A stretch of 7,439 bases of DNA from assembly GCA_039197915.1 (NCBI GenBank), contig JBCCTV010000161.1, positions 1-7,439 of the forward strand. Reading direction: 5' to 3'. The notes under the pieces were generated by a model that was not told the origin of the DNA, did not search any database, and was given only the letters and a program-made list of their open reading frames with translations. Shown one piece after another: positions 1 to 5,708 of this stretch. Source of the DNA: JAJFFW01 sp039197915 (lineage in GTDB: Bacteria; Pseudomonadota; Alphaproteobacteria; Caulobacterales; Parvularculaceae). Position 1 is the stretch's first letter; each line of letters begins with the position of its first letter. A program made the position numbers and the translations under genes.

Positions 1-1082
1 ACGCCGATCAACAATATATGGTAGCCTTCGCCAACGTCCAACACGATCAAGTTGCCAATCGGTTCCCAAGAGCGAGCAAATACAACGTCTGCCTGGAACG
101 GCGTGGTCACAATCGCGTTGTTTTCCGCAATAAATCTGACGCCGTCGAAGCGCCCGCCCTCTGGCCGTTGCGCGCCGAATTGCCCAACAAGGTTGCCAGC
201 GACTGGGGCGGATAAGCGCCCGCGAGCGCGGTCGAAGCGTTGTCTCGGCTGGAAGCGGCTGGCCTCGTCGAGTGGTTTACGCGACGGGGCTCGCGCCAGG
301 AGGGACTGGTCAGGCTCTGAAATTGGCGGTTTTAGCCGCGGCGTGATGCGCCGCGCAAAGCGTTTCAAACGCGCGAGTATTTCTCGAAGAGAGGTTGCGC
401 GCGCGGCAAGGGCGGCGGTTTCCCGTTGGGCGGCGGCGGCGAGGCTTGCGGCGACGTCGCGTTCAGCGCGCTTTTTTTCAACGAGATCGGCAAGCACGCG
501 CCTGCGAGCCAAGATGTCAGTATTTACCCGCTCATATTCAGCCCGTTCATCGCTCAAGGCTTGCTTTACGTCCGCCAATTCCTGAAGCGACGCCCGCAGG
601 CTCGCCGCCTCTCGCTCCAGTGTCGGCGCCGCATCGGAGAGGACCATGGCGGCGCGCGCGGCTTGATTGACATCGTCCGGCGACACAAGAAGCGCCGGCG
701 GTTGCGAACGCTCGAGGTTTAAGAGGGCGCCGAGAACGTCGCCGAGACGATCCTGCTGCGACCGTAAGGATTGTGTAATGGCGCGTTCCTCATCGTTAAG
801 CCGTTGAATTTCCAGGCCTATGTCGCCAATGCGTTGCTCAGCCGACTGCAGGGTTTCCGCCGCGTCAATCATCTGAGCCCTGAGCGCTTCCAGTTCTTGT
901 TCACGCTCTGCAGCCTCATTTTCGAGCCGTGATTCCTCTGCTGCGCGCTGGATCAGGCGGCGCTCGATGACGCGAATATCGCGCTCATTTGTGTTCTGCG
1001 CGGCCGCGCCATGCGCTTGAAATATGCATAGCACGATCGCCACCGCACAAAGTTTCTGCGCAAGGATTGGCGACGCGCTCAT
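1..1082 (-). CDS. EnvC-type murein hydrolase activator (degenerate M23/LytM), 3' end cut by window
   Basis: An open frame of 360 codons starts at ATG 1082-1080 and leaves the window at its left edge. Residues 1-28 look like a Sec signal peptide (hydrophobic LCAVAIVLCIF, then AHGAAA before QN). Residues about 30-230 are very rich in E, R, Q, A and L and read as long coiled coil, with a short break carrying PPALLVSPDD, a pattern I know from alphaproteobacterial EnvC-like proteins. From about residue 275 a LytM/peptidase M23 fold begins (RLSAPVAGNLVGQFG ... FDGVRF ... VGEGYHILLIG). The first zinc-ligand motif (HxxxD type) is absent, as in E. coli EnvC, so the protein probably activates periplasmic amidases at the division site instead of cutting murein itself; the second ligand motif lies beyond the window. 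Only 3 bases separate it from the rlmH stop, so it is probably translated by coupling in the rsfS-rlmH transcript. Family assignment is firm; the amidase partner is inference. Confidence 0.87.
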   Translation of the reverse strand, partial: MSASPILAQKLCAVAIVLCIFQAHGAAAQNTNERDIRVIERRLIQRAAEESRLENEAAEREQELEALRAQMIDAAETLQSAEQRIGDIGLEIQRLNDEERAITQSLRSQQDRLGDVLGALLNLERSQPPALLVSPDDVNQAARAAMVLSDAAPTLEREAASLRASLQELADVKQALSDERAEYERVNTDILARRRVLADLVEKKRAERDVAASLAAAAQRETAALAARATSLREILARLKRFARRITPRLKPPISEPDQSLLARAPSRKPLDEASRFQPRQRFDRARGRLSAPVAGNLVGQFGAQRPEGGRFDGVRFIAENNAIVTTPFQADVVFARSWEPIGNLIVLDVGEGYHILLIG

Positions 1083-1085
1083 GGC

Positions 1086-1568
1086 CTAACCCCGGTGGTA
1101 GGGGTGGCCGGACAGTATCGTGACCGCGCGATAAAGCTGCTCCAGGACCATCACACGGGCCAACATATGTGGCCAAGTCGCCGATCCAAGGCTAAGCGTG
1201 AGCCTTGCGTCTGCAAAAATTTCATCGCTATGCCCGTCTGCGCCGCCGATAAAAAAAACAAGGTCGTCCGCTGATGCGTCGCGCCAGGCGCGGATCTTTT
1301 CCGAGAACGCTTCGCTCGTTAAGGCGGCGCCTCTACCGTCTAGTACGATTCCAGTGCGCGGCGATGGCGCCTTAGCGAGGAGGGCTTTTGTTTCGGCGCT
1401 CTGACGTTCTGGACCGCTAAGTCCTCGTGGGGCTTCCACCTCGATCATGGTGAGCGATTTAAGCCCGGTAGACGGCCCGGCTTTTTTGATCCGGTCTTCA
1501 AAATCATCGAGTAGGTGCTGCGCCGGGTCGTTTTTCGATCGTCCGATCGCGCAAATGGTCACGCGCAT
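1086..1568 (-). CDS. rlmH: 23S rRNA (pseudouridine1915-N3)-methyltransferase RlmH
   Basis: The 160-residue product has the normal length of the SPOUT methyltransferase RlmH, which uses SAM to methylate pseudouridine 1915 in helix 69 of 23S rRNA on assembled 70S ribosomes. Visible signatures are LDGRG at 76-80, the SAM-site FIGGADG at 106-112, the C-terminal knot segment TWPHMLARVMVLEQLYRA at 131-148, and the terminal YHRG that the family needs for activity. The start is ATG 1568-1566. A purine-rich AAGAAG lies about 12 nt upstream, rather far for a Shine-Dalgarno, and sits in the loop of a small AT-rich hairpin. The stop is TAG. The gene lies 51 bp after rsfS and 3 bp before the envC-type gene, and the order rsfS-rlmH-envC is common in alphaproteobacteria. 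Nothing is missing or broken. Confidence 0.97.
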   Translation of the reverse strand: MRVTICAIGRSKNDPAQHLLDDFEDRIKKAGPSTGLKSLTMIEVEAPRGLSGPERQSAETKALLAKAPSPRTGIVLDGRGAALTSEAFSEKIRAWRDASADDLVFFIGGADGHSDEIFADARLTLSLGSATWPHMLARVMVLEQLYRAVTILSGHPYHRG

Positions 1569-1573
1569 GGCGG

Positions 1574-1595
1574 CTTAAACTTCTTCTTGTTTAAG
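1574..1595 (-). repeat. Small AT-rich inverted repeat between rsfS and rlmH
   Basis: CTTAAAC at 1574-1580 is perfectly complementary to GTTTAAG at 1589-1595, with an 8-nt spacer. In the mRNA the loop is AAGAAGAA, the only purine-rich stretch upstream of the rlmH start. With just 7 mostly A-U pairs the hairpin is weak. It could present the rlmH ribosome binding site or be a processing site, or it could be chance; it lacks a GC stem and is not a terminator. Confidence 0.35.
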
Positions 1596-1619
1596 GGTCA
1601 GGCGCTCGTCGGCGAACAG

Positions 1620-2036
1620 CTAAGCGTCCGCTTCGCTCGGCGCTTTTTGCGCATCACTCGTTGCCGCGCTGTGGGCTTGCTCTGACCAAATCCGTTCAAG
1701 GTTATAAAACGAGCGCACTTCCGGGCGGAACAGGTGAACAATCACGTCGCCCGCGTCGATCAGAACCCAGTCGCACGCGGGCATTCCTTCGATGCGCACC
1801 CCGCCATAGCCCAGTTCTTTGAGCCGCCGCGAGACCTTGTCCGCAATCGCGCCCACATGCCTTTGGGACCGACCGGATGCGATTACCATCGCATCGCCAA
1901 TGTCTGATTTTCCCGCGAGATCGATCGTAACGATGTCCTCGGCTTTATCGGACTCAAGTTCGTCGATCACGGCCTCGAGTATCGACAGAGCAGGAGCTTC
2001 GCCACTCGAAGCGCTAGATCCCAGATTTTCCGACAT
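1620..2036 (-). CDS. rsfS: Ribosomal silencing factor RsfS (Iojap/RsfS family)
   Basis: RsfS binds ribosomal protein uL14 on the 50S subunit and blocks joining with 30S when nutrients are scarce. The Iojap domain covers about residues 20-118: KAEDIVTIDL (31-40), the ASGRSQRHVGAIAD stretch (53-66), CDWVLIDAGDVIVHLF (88-103) and RSFYNLERIW (108-117). A disordered Ala/Ser-rich tail of about 20 residues follows. As given, with the ATG at 2036, the protein is 138 residues. The start is uncertain: no good Shine-Dalgarno precedes this ATG, while a strong one (AGGGAGG) lies 6 nt before an in-frame CTG at 2129-2127. Using it would add 31 residues with no stop in between. No ATG, GTG or TTG occurs in the frame between the upstream TGA (2171-2169) and the ATG. 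It leads the rsfS-rlmH-envC group and is separated from egtD by about 220 bp. Confidence 0.95.
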   Translation of the reverse strand: MSENLGSSASSGEAPALSILEAVIDELESDKAEDIVTIDLAGKSDIGDAMVIASGRSQRHVGAIADKVSRRLKELGYGGVRIEGMPACDWVLIDAGDVIVHLFRPEVRSFYNLERIWSEQAHSAATSDAQKAPSEADA

Positions 2037-2048
2037 TTTTTGCCCGTT

Positions 2049-2067
2049 GCTGTCCGCTTGGGACAGC
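2049..2067 (-). repeat. GC-rich inverted repeat just upstream of the rsfS ATG
   Basis: GCTGTCC (2049-2055) and GGACAGC (2061-2067) are perfect complements around a 5-nt loop. The stem ends 12 nt before the rsfS ATG at 2036. No T-run follows on either strand, so it is not an intrinsic terminator. It would fold in the leader if translation starts at 2036, or lie in coding sequence if the CTG at 2129 is used. Confidence 0.5.
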
Positions 2068-2116
2068 GGATCAGAGACAAGCTTGAGTGCAACTTCGTTT
2101 GGTGTTGCAGACCCTG

Positions 2117-2130
2117 GCTGACTTGTCAGC
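2117..2130. repeat. 14-bp near-palindrome GCTGACTTGTCAGC
   Basis: GCTGAC (2117-2122) and GTCAGC (2125-2130) form a dyad around TT. It overlaps the candidate CTG start and lies downstream of the candidate promoter, so it could be a repressor operator or, in RNA, a 5-bp stem with a CAAG loop. The 9-mer GCTGACTTG occurs again at 2231-2239. No regulator can be named. Confidence 0.35.
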
Positions 2131-2132
2131 GC

Positions 2133-2142
2133 TTTCCTCCCT
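2133..2142 (-). promoter_or_regulatory. Strong Shine-Dalgarno (AGGGAGGAAA) ahead of rsfS
   Basis: On the minus strand AGGGAGG ends 6 nt before the CTG at 2129-2127, which is in frame with rsfS. It is far stronger than anything in front of the rsfS ATG at 2036. No ATG, GTG or TTG lies at a usable distance, so either CTG serves as start or the match is fortuitous. Confidence 0.5.
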
Positions 2143-2173
2143 AGGGGGCGCGGAACCCATCGTCCGCTTCATT

Positions 2174-2202
2174 CATATATATCGCTTTAGCGTCGGCTCC
2201 AA
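2174..2202 (-). promoter_or_regulatory. Candidate sigma-70 promoter for rsfS-rlmH-envC
   Basis: On the minus strand a -35-like TTGGAG (2202-2197, preceded by C as in the CTTG form common in alphaproteobacteria) is followed by an ATATATAT run. A -10 of TATATG at 2179-2174 gives a 17-nt spacer, and TATATA at 2181-2176 gives 15 nt. Transcription would begin near 2167, leaving room for the Shine-Dalgarno at 2142-2136. Both boxes deviate from consensus, so this is a candidate only. Confidence 0.4.
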
Positions 2203-2253
2203 GCATTGCCAGCGCGTTAATCTTTCGGGCGCTGACTTGGGAAATTCGCTAGC

Positions 2254-3258
2254 TCACTGAGTGTTGCAAATAAGGCACACCGCAAACCAGCCTTGAGGAT
2301 CTGTCCAAATCTCGCGAGCGCGCCACGGCGTTGGGCTTAGGAGCGACGTCAAACGCGGCTGCGTATACTTGTAGGAATTCTCCGTATGCAGGGTTTCACC
2401 CTTTGCAAACGTAAACGTCTCCCCGTCGATAATGATCTCCGTCTCCCGTTTCGCCCGAAGGTGCATCTCAACGCGCCCTTCCACAGCGTTGACGATTGCA
2501 AGATGTTCAAAGTCGCTCGGTGCAGCCTCCGCGTCTAACTCCCGGGTAATCCGACGCAGGACGTTGAGATTAAAGGCTGCGGTCACGCCTTCTGGGTCGT
2601 CATAGGCCGCGTGCAGAATACGCTCGTCTTTGTACAAATCAACACCGATCAGCATGCGTGATCCGGAGCCCAGTGTATTCGCTGCGCGATTTAGAAAGGC
2701 TTGAGCGTCAGTCGGCGAAAAATTCCCGATTGTTGACCCCGGAAAATATCCGAGCCAGGACGACGTCAGGGCGGCGTTTTCTATCGGGATCATTGCGCGC
2801 GGCACGGTAATGTCTTGGGTAAAATCGGCGCAGATCGCACCCATTGGCGGCGCATCGTCGCTCGAGGCGAATTCCGTCATGGCGTCAATTAAATAGTCCC
2901 TCGAAATATCGACTGCAACGTATGAGGACGGCTTCTCAAGTAGGTTTAAAAGGCGTTTGATCTTCTCCGTTGATCCCGCCCCATATTCTAAAATATTGAC
3001 GTCTGGACCAATTGACTTCGCAATAGCGCCTCGATTGTCGTCCATGATCGACGCCTCGGTACGGGTCGGATAATAAGCGTCTATCTCGGTAATTTTATCA
3101 AAGATCAATGAGCCTTGTTCATTATAAAGATATTTAGGCGAAAGGCTCTTTTGGGCTTTTGACAAGCCAGCAACAACATCCGCACGGAAGTCTGCGTTGG
3201 GCGGTTCAAGGTCGAGAAAAAAGGCGAGGGAGCCGTAGGGGGCTGTTAGGTTATCCAC
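2254..3258 (-). CDS. egtD: L-histidine N-alpha-methyltransferase EgtD (ergothioneine pathway)
   Basis: EgtD uses three SAM to convert histidine to hercynine, the first step of ergothioneine synthesis. Family hallmarks, numbered from the chosen start: KYLYNEQGSLIFDKIT (about 42-57), AYYPTRTE (61-68), the SAM loop EYGAGS (91-96), FPGSTIGNF (172-180, carrying the Asn that binds the histidine amino group), AYDD (218-221), FNLNVLRRI, EMHL (264-267) and TENS (292-295, the Glu and Ser that grip the imidazole). The substrate pocket is therefore intact. I chose the GTG at 3258-3256: it follows the nadD TAA by 10 bp, has AGGA 4 nt upstream, and gives 334 residues, near the usual 320-330. The frame stays open further upstream but would overlap nadD by about 220 nt with an Arg/Ser-rich, family-unlike N-terminus. 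No egtB is visible nearby. Stretches at 2941-3000 and 3061-3180 are only about 40% GC, lower than the flanking genes, which is compatible with acquisition. Confidence 0.92.
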   Translation of the reverse strand: MDNLTAPYGSLAFFLDLEPPNADFRADVVAGLSKAQKSLSPKYLYNEQGSLIFDKITEIDAYYPTRTEASIMDDNRGAIAKSIGPDVNILEYGAGSTEKIKRLLNLLEKPSSYVAVDISRDYLIDAMTEFASSDDAPPMGAICADFTQDITVPRAMIPIENAALTSSWLGYFPGSTIGNFSPTDAQAFLNRAANTLGSGSRMLIGVDLYKDERILHAAYDDPEGVTAAFNLNVLRRITRELDAEAAPSDFEHLAIVNAVEGRVEMHLRAKRETEIIIDGETFTFAKGETLHTENSYKYTQPRLTSLLSPTPWRAREIWTDPQGWFAVCLICNTQ

Positions 3259-3268
3259 GATGTCCTGC

Positions 3269-3865
3269 TTAATGGCGGTGAGAAGGGGCGTTTCTGATCT
3301 CGGTTGATGAGAGCGAATTGTCCGGTTCCTGAAAGAAAATCCACGCTGGAGGTTCGAGATCTGCAAGGTTGGGTCCTTCGATCTCGTCACGCCGGAAGTC
3401 CGCGAGCGTCTTTGCCGCTTCGCTCTCAAGCGCGTCCGAATGATAGCCGGGTCGATTGAATATGGCGATCGGTAGTGTTTGCGCAATGGTGCGCCAGTCC
3501 CGCCAGCGGTGGAAATCGCGCAAGCTGTCGGCGCCCATCAGCCAAACGAAACGCATGGACCCGTAGTCGCTTGTAATCGAGGTGAGCGTGTCAGCTGTAT
3601 ACTGGAGCCCCATGCGTTGCTCATAATTTGAAACGACGATGCGCTCATGGGAGGCAATGGCGCGCGCCGTCGACATTCGCACCGGTAACGGCGCGTATTC
3701 TTCTGGATCTTTCAGGGGGTTAGCCGGTGATACGAGCCACCAGACAGCGTCGAGGCGAAGGTGTTTCAAGGCGTATACGGAGATTTCCCGATGGCCGGCG
3801 TGGGCCGGATTAAACGATCCGCCGAGCAGGCCGACCCGTTGGGAGGAAGCTGCACGCAGCGCCAT
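3269..3865 (-). CDS. nadD: Nicotinate-nucleotide adenylyltransferase NadD
   Basis: NadD joins nicotinic acid mononucleotide and ATP to give deamido-NAD, the penultimate step of NAD synthesis in the cytoplasm. The 198-residue protein shows the nucleotidyltransferase signature GGSFNPAHAGH at 15-25 (the HxGH-type site, with His22 and His25), WLVSPANPLKD, WLMGADSLRDFHRWRDW in the middle, and the C-terminal SSTEIR (186-191) that closes the active site. The start is ATG 3865-3863 with AGGA 7 nt upstream. It is followed after 10 bp by egtD, almost certainly on the same mRNA. In most alphaproteobacteria nadD is preceded by proA and followed directly by rsfS; both junctions are altered here. Confidence 0.96.
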   Translation of the reverse strand: MALRAASSQRVGLLGGSFNPAHAGHREISVYALKHLRLDAVWWLVSPANPLKDPEEYAPLPVRMSTARAIASHERIVVSNYEQRMGLQYTADTLTSITSDYGSMRFVWLMGADSLRDFHRWRDWRTIAQTLPIAIFNRPGYHSDALESEAAKTLADFRRDEIEGPNLADLEPPAWIFFQEPDNSLSSTEIRNAPSHRH

Positions 3866-3932
3866 CGCATGGTCCTACCGGATCGATGGACATCGTGCAA
3901 ATCGCGAAGGCGCTGAACCGGAAAATTCGCCG

Positions 3933-3945
3933 TGTCATTTTGACA
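3933..3945. repeat. Short palindrome TGTCATTTTGACA
   Basis: TGTCA (3933-3937) and TGACA (3941-3945) form a perfect 5-bp dyad around TTT, about 70 bp upstream of nadD. It might be an operator, but such short dyads also arise by chance, and it abuts the putative proA remnant. Confidence 0.25.
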
Positions 3946-4010
3946 GGCCGGGCCTTCGGGCATGCAGCGGTTACTGATACGACTCGGCGCTGTGCGATCG
4001 CCAGAATGCG
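3944..4010 (-). pseudogene. Probable decayed 3' end of proA (gamma-glutamyl phosphate reductase)
   Basis: No open frame exists here, but read on the minus strand the DNA resembles the most conserved C-terminal block of ProA (consensus as I recall it: R-F-x-D-G ... G-A-E-x-G-I-S-T-D-x-L-H-A-R-G-P). In order one finds CGC then TT then GGCGAT then GCACAG (4010-3990), GCCGAG (A-E, 3988-3983), TC and GT (V-G with two bases lost), ATCAGT (I-S), CTGCATGCCCGA (L-H-A-R, 3967-3956), one extra base, then GGCCCGG (G-P). The blocks are collinear but lie in different frames, as expected after several small indels. The position, same strand and directly upstream of nadD, is where intact proA sits in many alphaproteobacteria. 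The match was made by eye from remembered consensus; chance similarity is not excluded. Confidence 0.42.
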
Positions 4011-4023
4011 CAATTAGAGCGCG

Positions 4024-4419
4024 CTACTTCCGGTGAATTAAGTCCCAGCGATTGCCGAAGGCGTCTTCGAACACGACGACCTTCCCGTAGGGTTCGTCCC
4101 GCGGGTCTTCAGTGAAGCGAACGCCAGCGGTGCGGAAGCGTTCATAATCACGGGCAAAATCATCCGTCTCAAGAAAAAGAAAAACTCTGCCGCCGGTTTG
4201 GTCGCCGATGCGCGCTTTCTGCGCCTCGTTTGAAGCTTTCGCCAACACGAGGCGGCATCCACCGGGTCCAACCCCAGGCGGCGCCACAACAACCCAGCGT
4301 TTTTCCGCGCTGATTTGCGTGTCCTCAATCAGCGTAAAGCCAAGACCGTTCACATAATGGCGGATCGCTTCATCATAATCGGGAACGACAAGGGCGACGG
4401 CTGAGAGGGTCTGCTTCAC
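4024..4419 (-). CDS. VOC-superfamily (glyoxalase/bleomycin-resistance fold) protein
   Basis: The 131-residue product has the size of one VOC protein made of two beta-alpha-beta-beta-beta modules. The first runs about 5-62 (SAVALVVPDYDEAIRHYVNGLGF, a typical opening with a short helix before GLGF), the second about 76-130 (GRVFLFLETDDFARDYERF ... AGVRFTEDPRDEPYGKVVVFEDAFGNRWDLI). The end pattern PYGKVVVFEDAFGNRWDLI is characteristic of the family. Members bind metals and act as glyoxalases, dioxygenases, epimerases or drug-binding proteins; the usual first ligand (His or Gln in strand 1) is not obvious here, so no substrate is claimed. The start is GTG 4419-4417 with GGAG 5 nt upstream; an overlapping ATG at 4421-4419 is out of frame. 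It lies between obgE and nadD, where proB-proA would be expected, with about 140 bp before it. Confidence 0.85.
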   Translation of the reverse strand: MKQTLSAVALVVPDYDEAIRHYVNGLGFTLIEDTQISAEKRWVVVAPPGVGPGGCRLVLAKASNEAQKARIGDQTGGRVFLFLETDDFARDYERFRTAGVRFTEDPRDEPYGKVVVFEDAFGNRWDLIHRK

Positions 4420-4557
4420 ATTTGCTCCGGTGGGTTAATGCATTCAAAGGTATTTGTCGCCGTTTCAGGCAGTCGACCCCTTGCAACAATCAGCTTTTGT
4501 TTTCGGCCTATAGTGCGGCGTTACACGTGCGCAGAGGGTAATCATCCGCATGCTAAT

Positions 4558-5595
4558 TCATGGTGACCAGGTCGTCTCTCGCTCGTCGGCTTCGTCGTTT
4601 TCTGATGCGGTTCCGATTGCAGAGTAAAGGGCATTTAATACTGGTTTCACGCCCTCGCCTGTTGCGCCAGAGAGCATCATCGGTTCAACGCCCGACGCTT
4701 GCTTAAGGGCCGCTGCTTTTTCCTGGCGTTCAGCTTCCGAAAGGGCGTCGATTTTGTTGAGGCCAACAAGCTCGGTTTTACCCGCTAAGCTTTGTCCGTA
4801 GGCTGAGAGCTCTTGTCTGACAGTTTGATAAGCGCCGGCGACGTCGTCCTCAGCGCCGTCGACCAAATGTAAAAGGCCCGCGCACCGCTCAACATGGCCA
4901 AGAAAGCGATCGCCAATCCCAGCGCCTTCATGCGCCCCTTCGATGAGCCCTGGAATATCCGCTATAACGAAGCTTGACCCTTCGTCAATCCGTACAACCC
5001 CTAAATTTGGGTGCAGTGTTGTGAAAGGGTAATCTGCAATTTTCGGCTTCGCCGCACTTACCGCCGCTAGAAATGTCGATTTCCCAGCGTTTGGAAGGCC
5101 GACCAATCCAAAGTCAGCGATTAGTTTTAGCCGAAGCCAAATTGTTCGTTTTTCGCCTGTCTGGCCAGGGTTTGCTTTCCTCGGCGCTTGGTTCACGGAG
5201 GTTTTAAAACGGGCGTTGCCAAAACCGCCATTGCCGCCCTTCGCCAACAGGGTTTCGGCCCCAACCTCATCGAGGTCTGCAATGAGCGTTTCCTCATCCT
5301 CTTCAAATACTTGCGTGCCGACCGGCACTTTGACGATGAGATCGTCGGCGCTTGCGCCGGTTTTGTTTGATCCTTCCCCGGGCCGCCCATTTTTTGCCCG
5401 GTAGTGTTGCTGGTACCGGAAATCGATCAGGGTGTTTAAGTTGTCGACGGCGCGCGCAAAGACATGGCCGCCTCGACCGCCGTCACCGCCATTAGGCCCA
5501 CCGAATTCAATGAATTTCTCGCGCCGGAACGATAGGCATCCGGCCCCGCCAGCGCCGCTTTCAACGTAGATTTTTGACCGGTCAAGAAACTTCAT
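4558..5595 (-). CDS. obgE: GTPase ObgE/CgtA
   Basis: ObgE is a conserved GTPase that assists late 50S assembly and links growth to stress signals. Residues 1-160 form the glycine-rich Obg domain (MKFLDRSKIYVESGAGG, GGPNGGDGGRGG, RPGEGSNKTG, KGGNGGFGNARF). The G domain shows G1 GLPNAGKS (166-173), the switch region YPFTTLHPN (189-197), G3 DIPG (213-216) followed by EGAHEGAGIGDRFLGH, G4 NKID (280-283) and G5 SGATGEG (309-315). A short acidic tail (ENDEADERE) ends the 345-residue protein, within the usual range. The start ATG 5595-5593 gives the canonical MKFLD N-terminus, but no Shine-Dalgarno precedes it, and TATAAC lies 6 nt upstream, so the mRNA may be leaderless. It is transcribed divergently from the OYE gene. 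Confidence 0.97.
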   Translation of the reverse strand: MKFLDRSKIYVESGAGGAGCLSFRREKFIEFGGPNGGDGGRGGHVFARAVDNLNTLIDFRYQQHYRAKNGRPGEGSNKTGASADDLIVKVPVGTQVFEEDEETLIADLDEVGAETLLAKGGNGGFGNARFKTSVNQAPRKANPGQTGEKRTIWLRLKLIADFGLVGLPNAGKSTFLAAVSAAKPKIADYPFTTLHPNLGVVRIDEGSSFVIADIPGLIEGAHEGAGIGDRFLGHVERCAGLLHLVDGAEDDVAGAYQTVRQELSAYGQSLAGKTELVGLNKIDALSEAERQEKAAALKQASGVEPMMLSGATGEGVKPVLNALYSAIGTASENDEADERETTWSP

Positions 5596-5601
5596 GCACT
5601 C

Positions 5602-5607
5602 GTTATA
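5602..5607 (-). promoter_or_regulatory. Candidate -10 element (TATAAC) for a leaderless obgE transcript
   Basis: TATAAC occupies 5607-5602 on the minus strand, with GAGTGC between it and the A of the obgE ATG at 5595. That A would be the seventh base after the box, a normal transcription start distance. No convincing -35 hexamer is seen 16-18 nt upstream. Confidence 0.35.
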
Positions 5608-5661
5608 CCGCGCTTGGCCGCTGATGCGATGCTGCGCTGCCTAGTCGCCTTTTGTTGCGGT

Positions 5662-5677
5662 GTCGCTAAGGTGCGAC
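5662..5677. repeat. Inverted repeat GTCGC-n6-GCGAC between obgE and the OYE gene
   Basis: GTCGC (5662-5666) and GCGAC (5673-5677) are perfect complements around TAAGGT in the divergent intergenic region, 31 bp before the OYE start. It could be an operator for the flavoenzyme gene, but the arms are only 5 bp. Confidence 0.25.
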
Positions 5678-5696
5678 GAATCTCGACCGCCGTTTT

Positions 5697-5702
5697 GAGG
5701 AG
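5697..5702 (+). promoter_or_regulatory. Shine-Dalgarno GAGGAG for the OYE gene
   Basis: GAGGAG lies 6 nt upstream of the ATG at 5709, an ideal distance, and fixes that start. Confidence 0.8.
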
Positions 5703-5708
5703 CCGAAA

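Noticed and set aside
52..585. 177-codon plus-strand open frame at the left end
   Set aside because: It is antisense to the EnvC-type gene, with an Arg/Ala/Ser-rich composition typical of a mirror frame of GC-rich coding DNA. The minus-strand reading has a signal peptide, coiled coil and LytM motifs.
2049..2067. Hairpin upstream of rsfS as a terminator for egtD
   Set aside because: The stem is GC-rich, but no T-run follows on the minus strand, and it lies about 190 bp past the egtD stop, beyond the candidate rsfS promoter.
3259..3486. Extending egtD upstream to an ATG at 3486 (410 residues)
   Set aside because: It would overlap nadD by about 220 nt, and the added residues are Arg/Ser-rich and unlike EgtD N-termini. 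The GTG at 3258 has a Shine-Dalgarno and gives the family length.
3766..4013. Two short overlapping minus-strand ORFs (65 and 67 codons) upstream of nadD
   Set aside because: Both run into nadD out of frame and resemble no family. The region is better explained as decayed proA plus the nadD leader.
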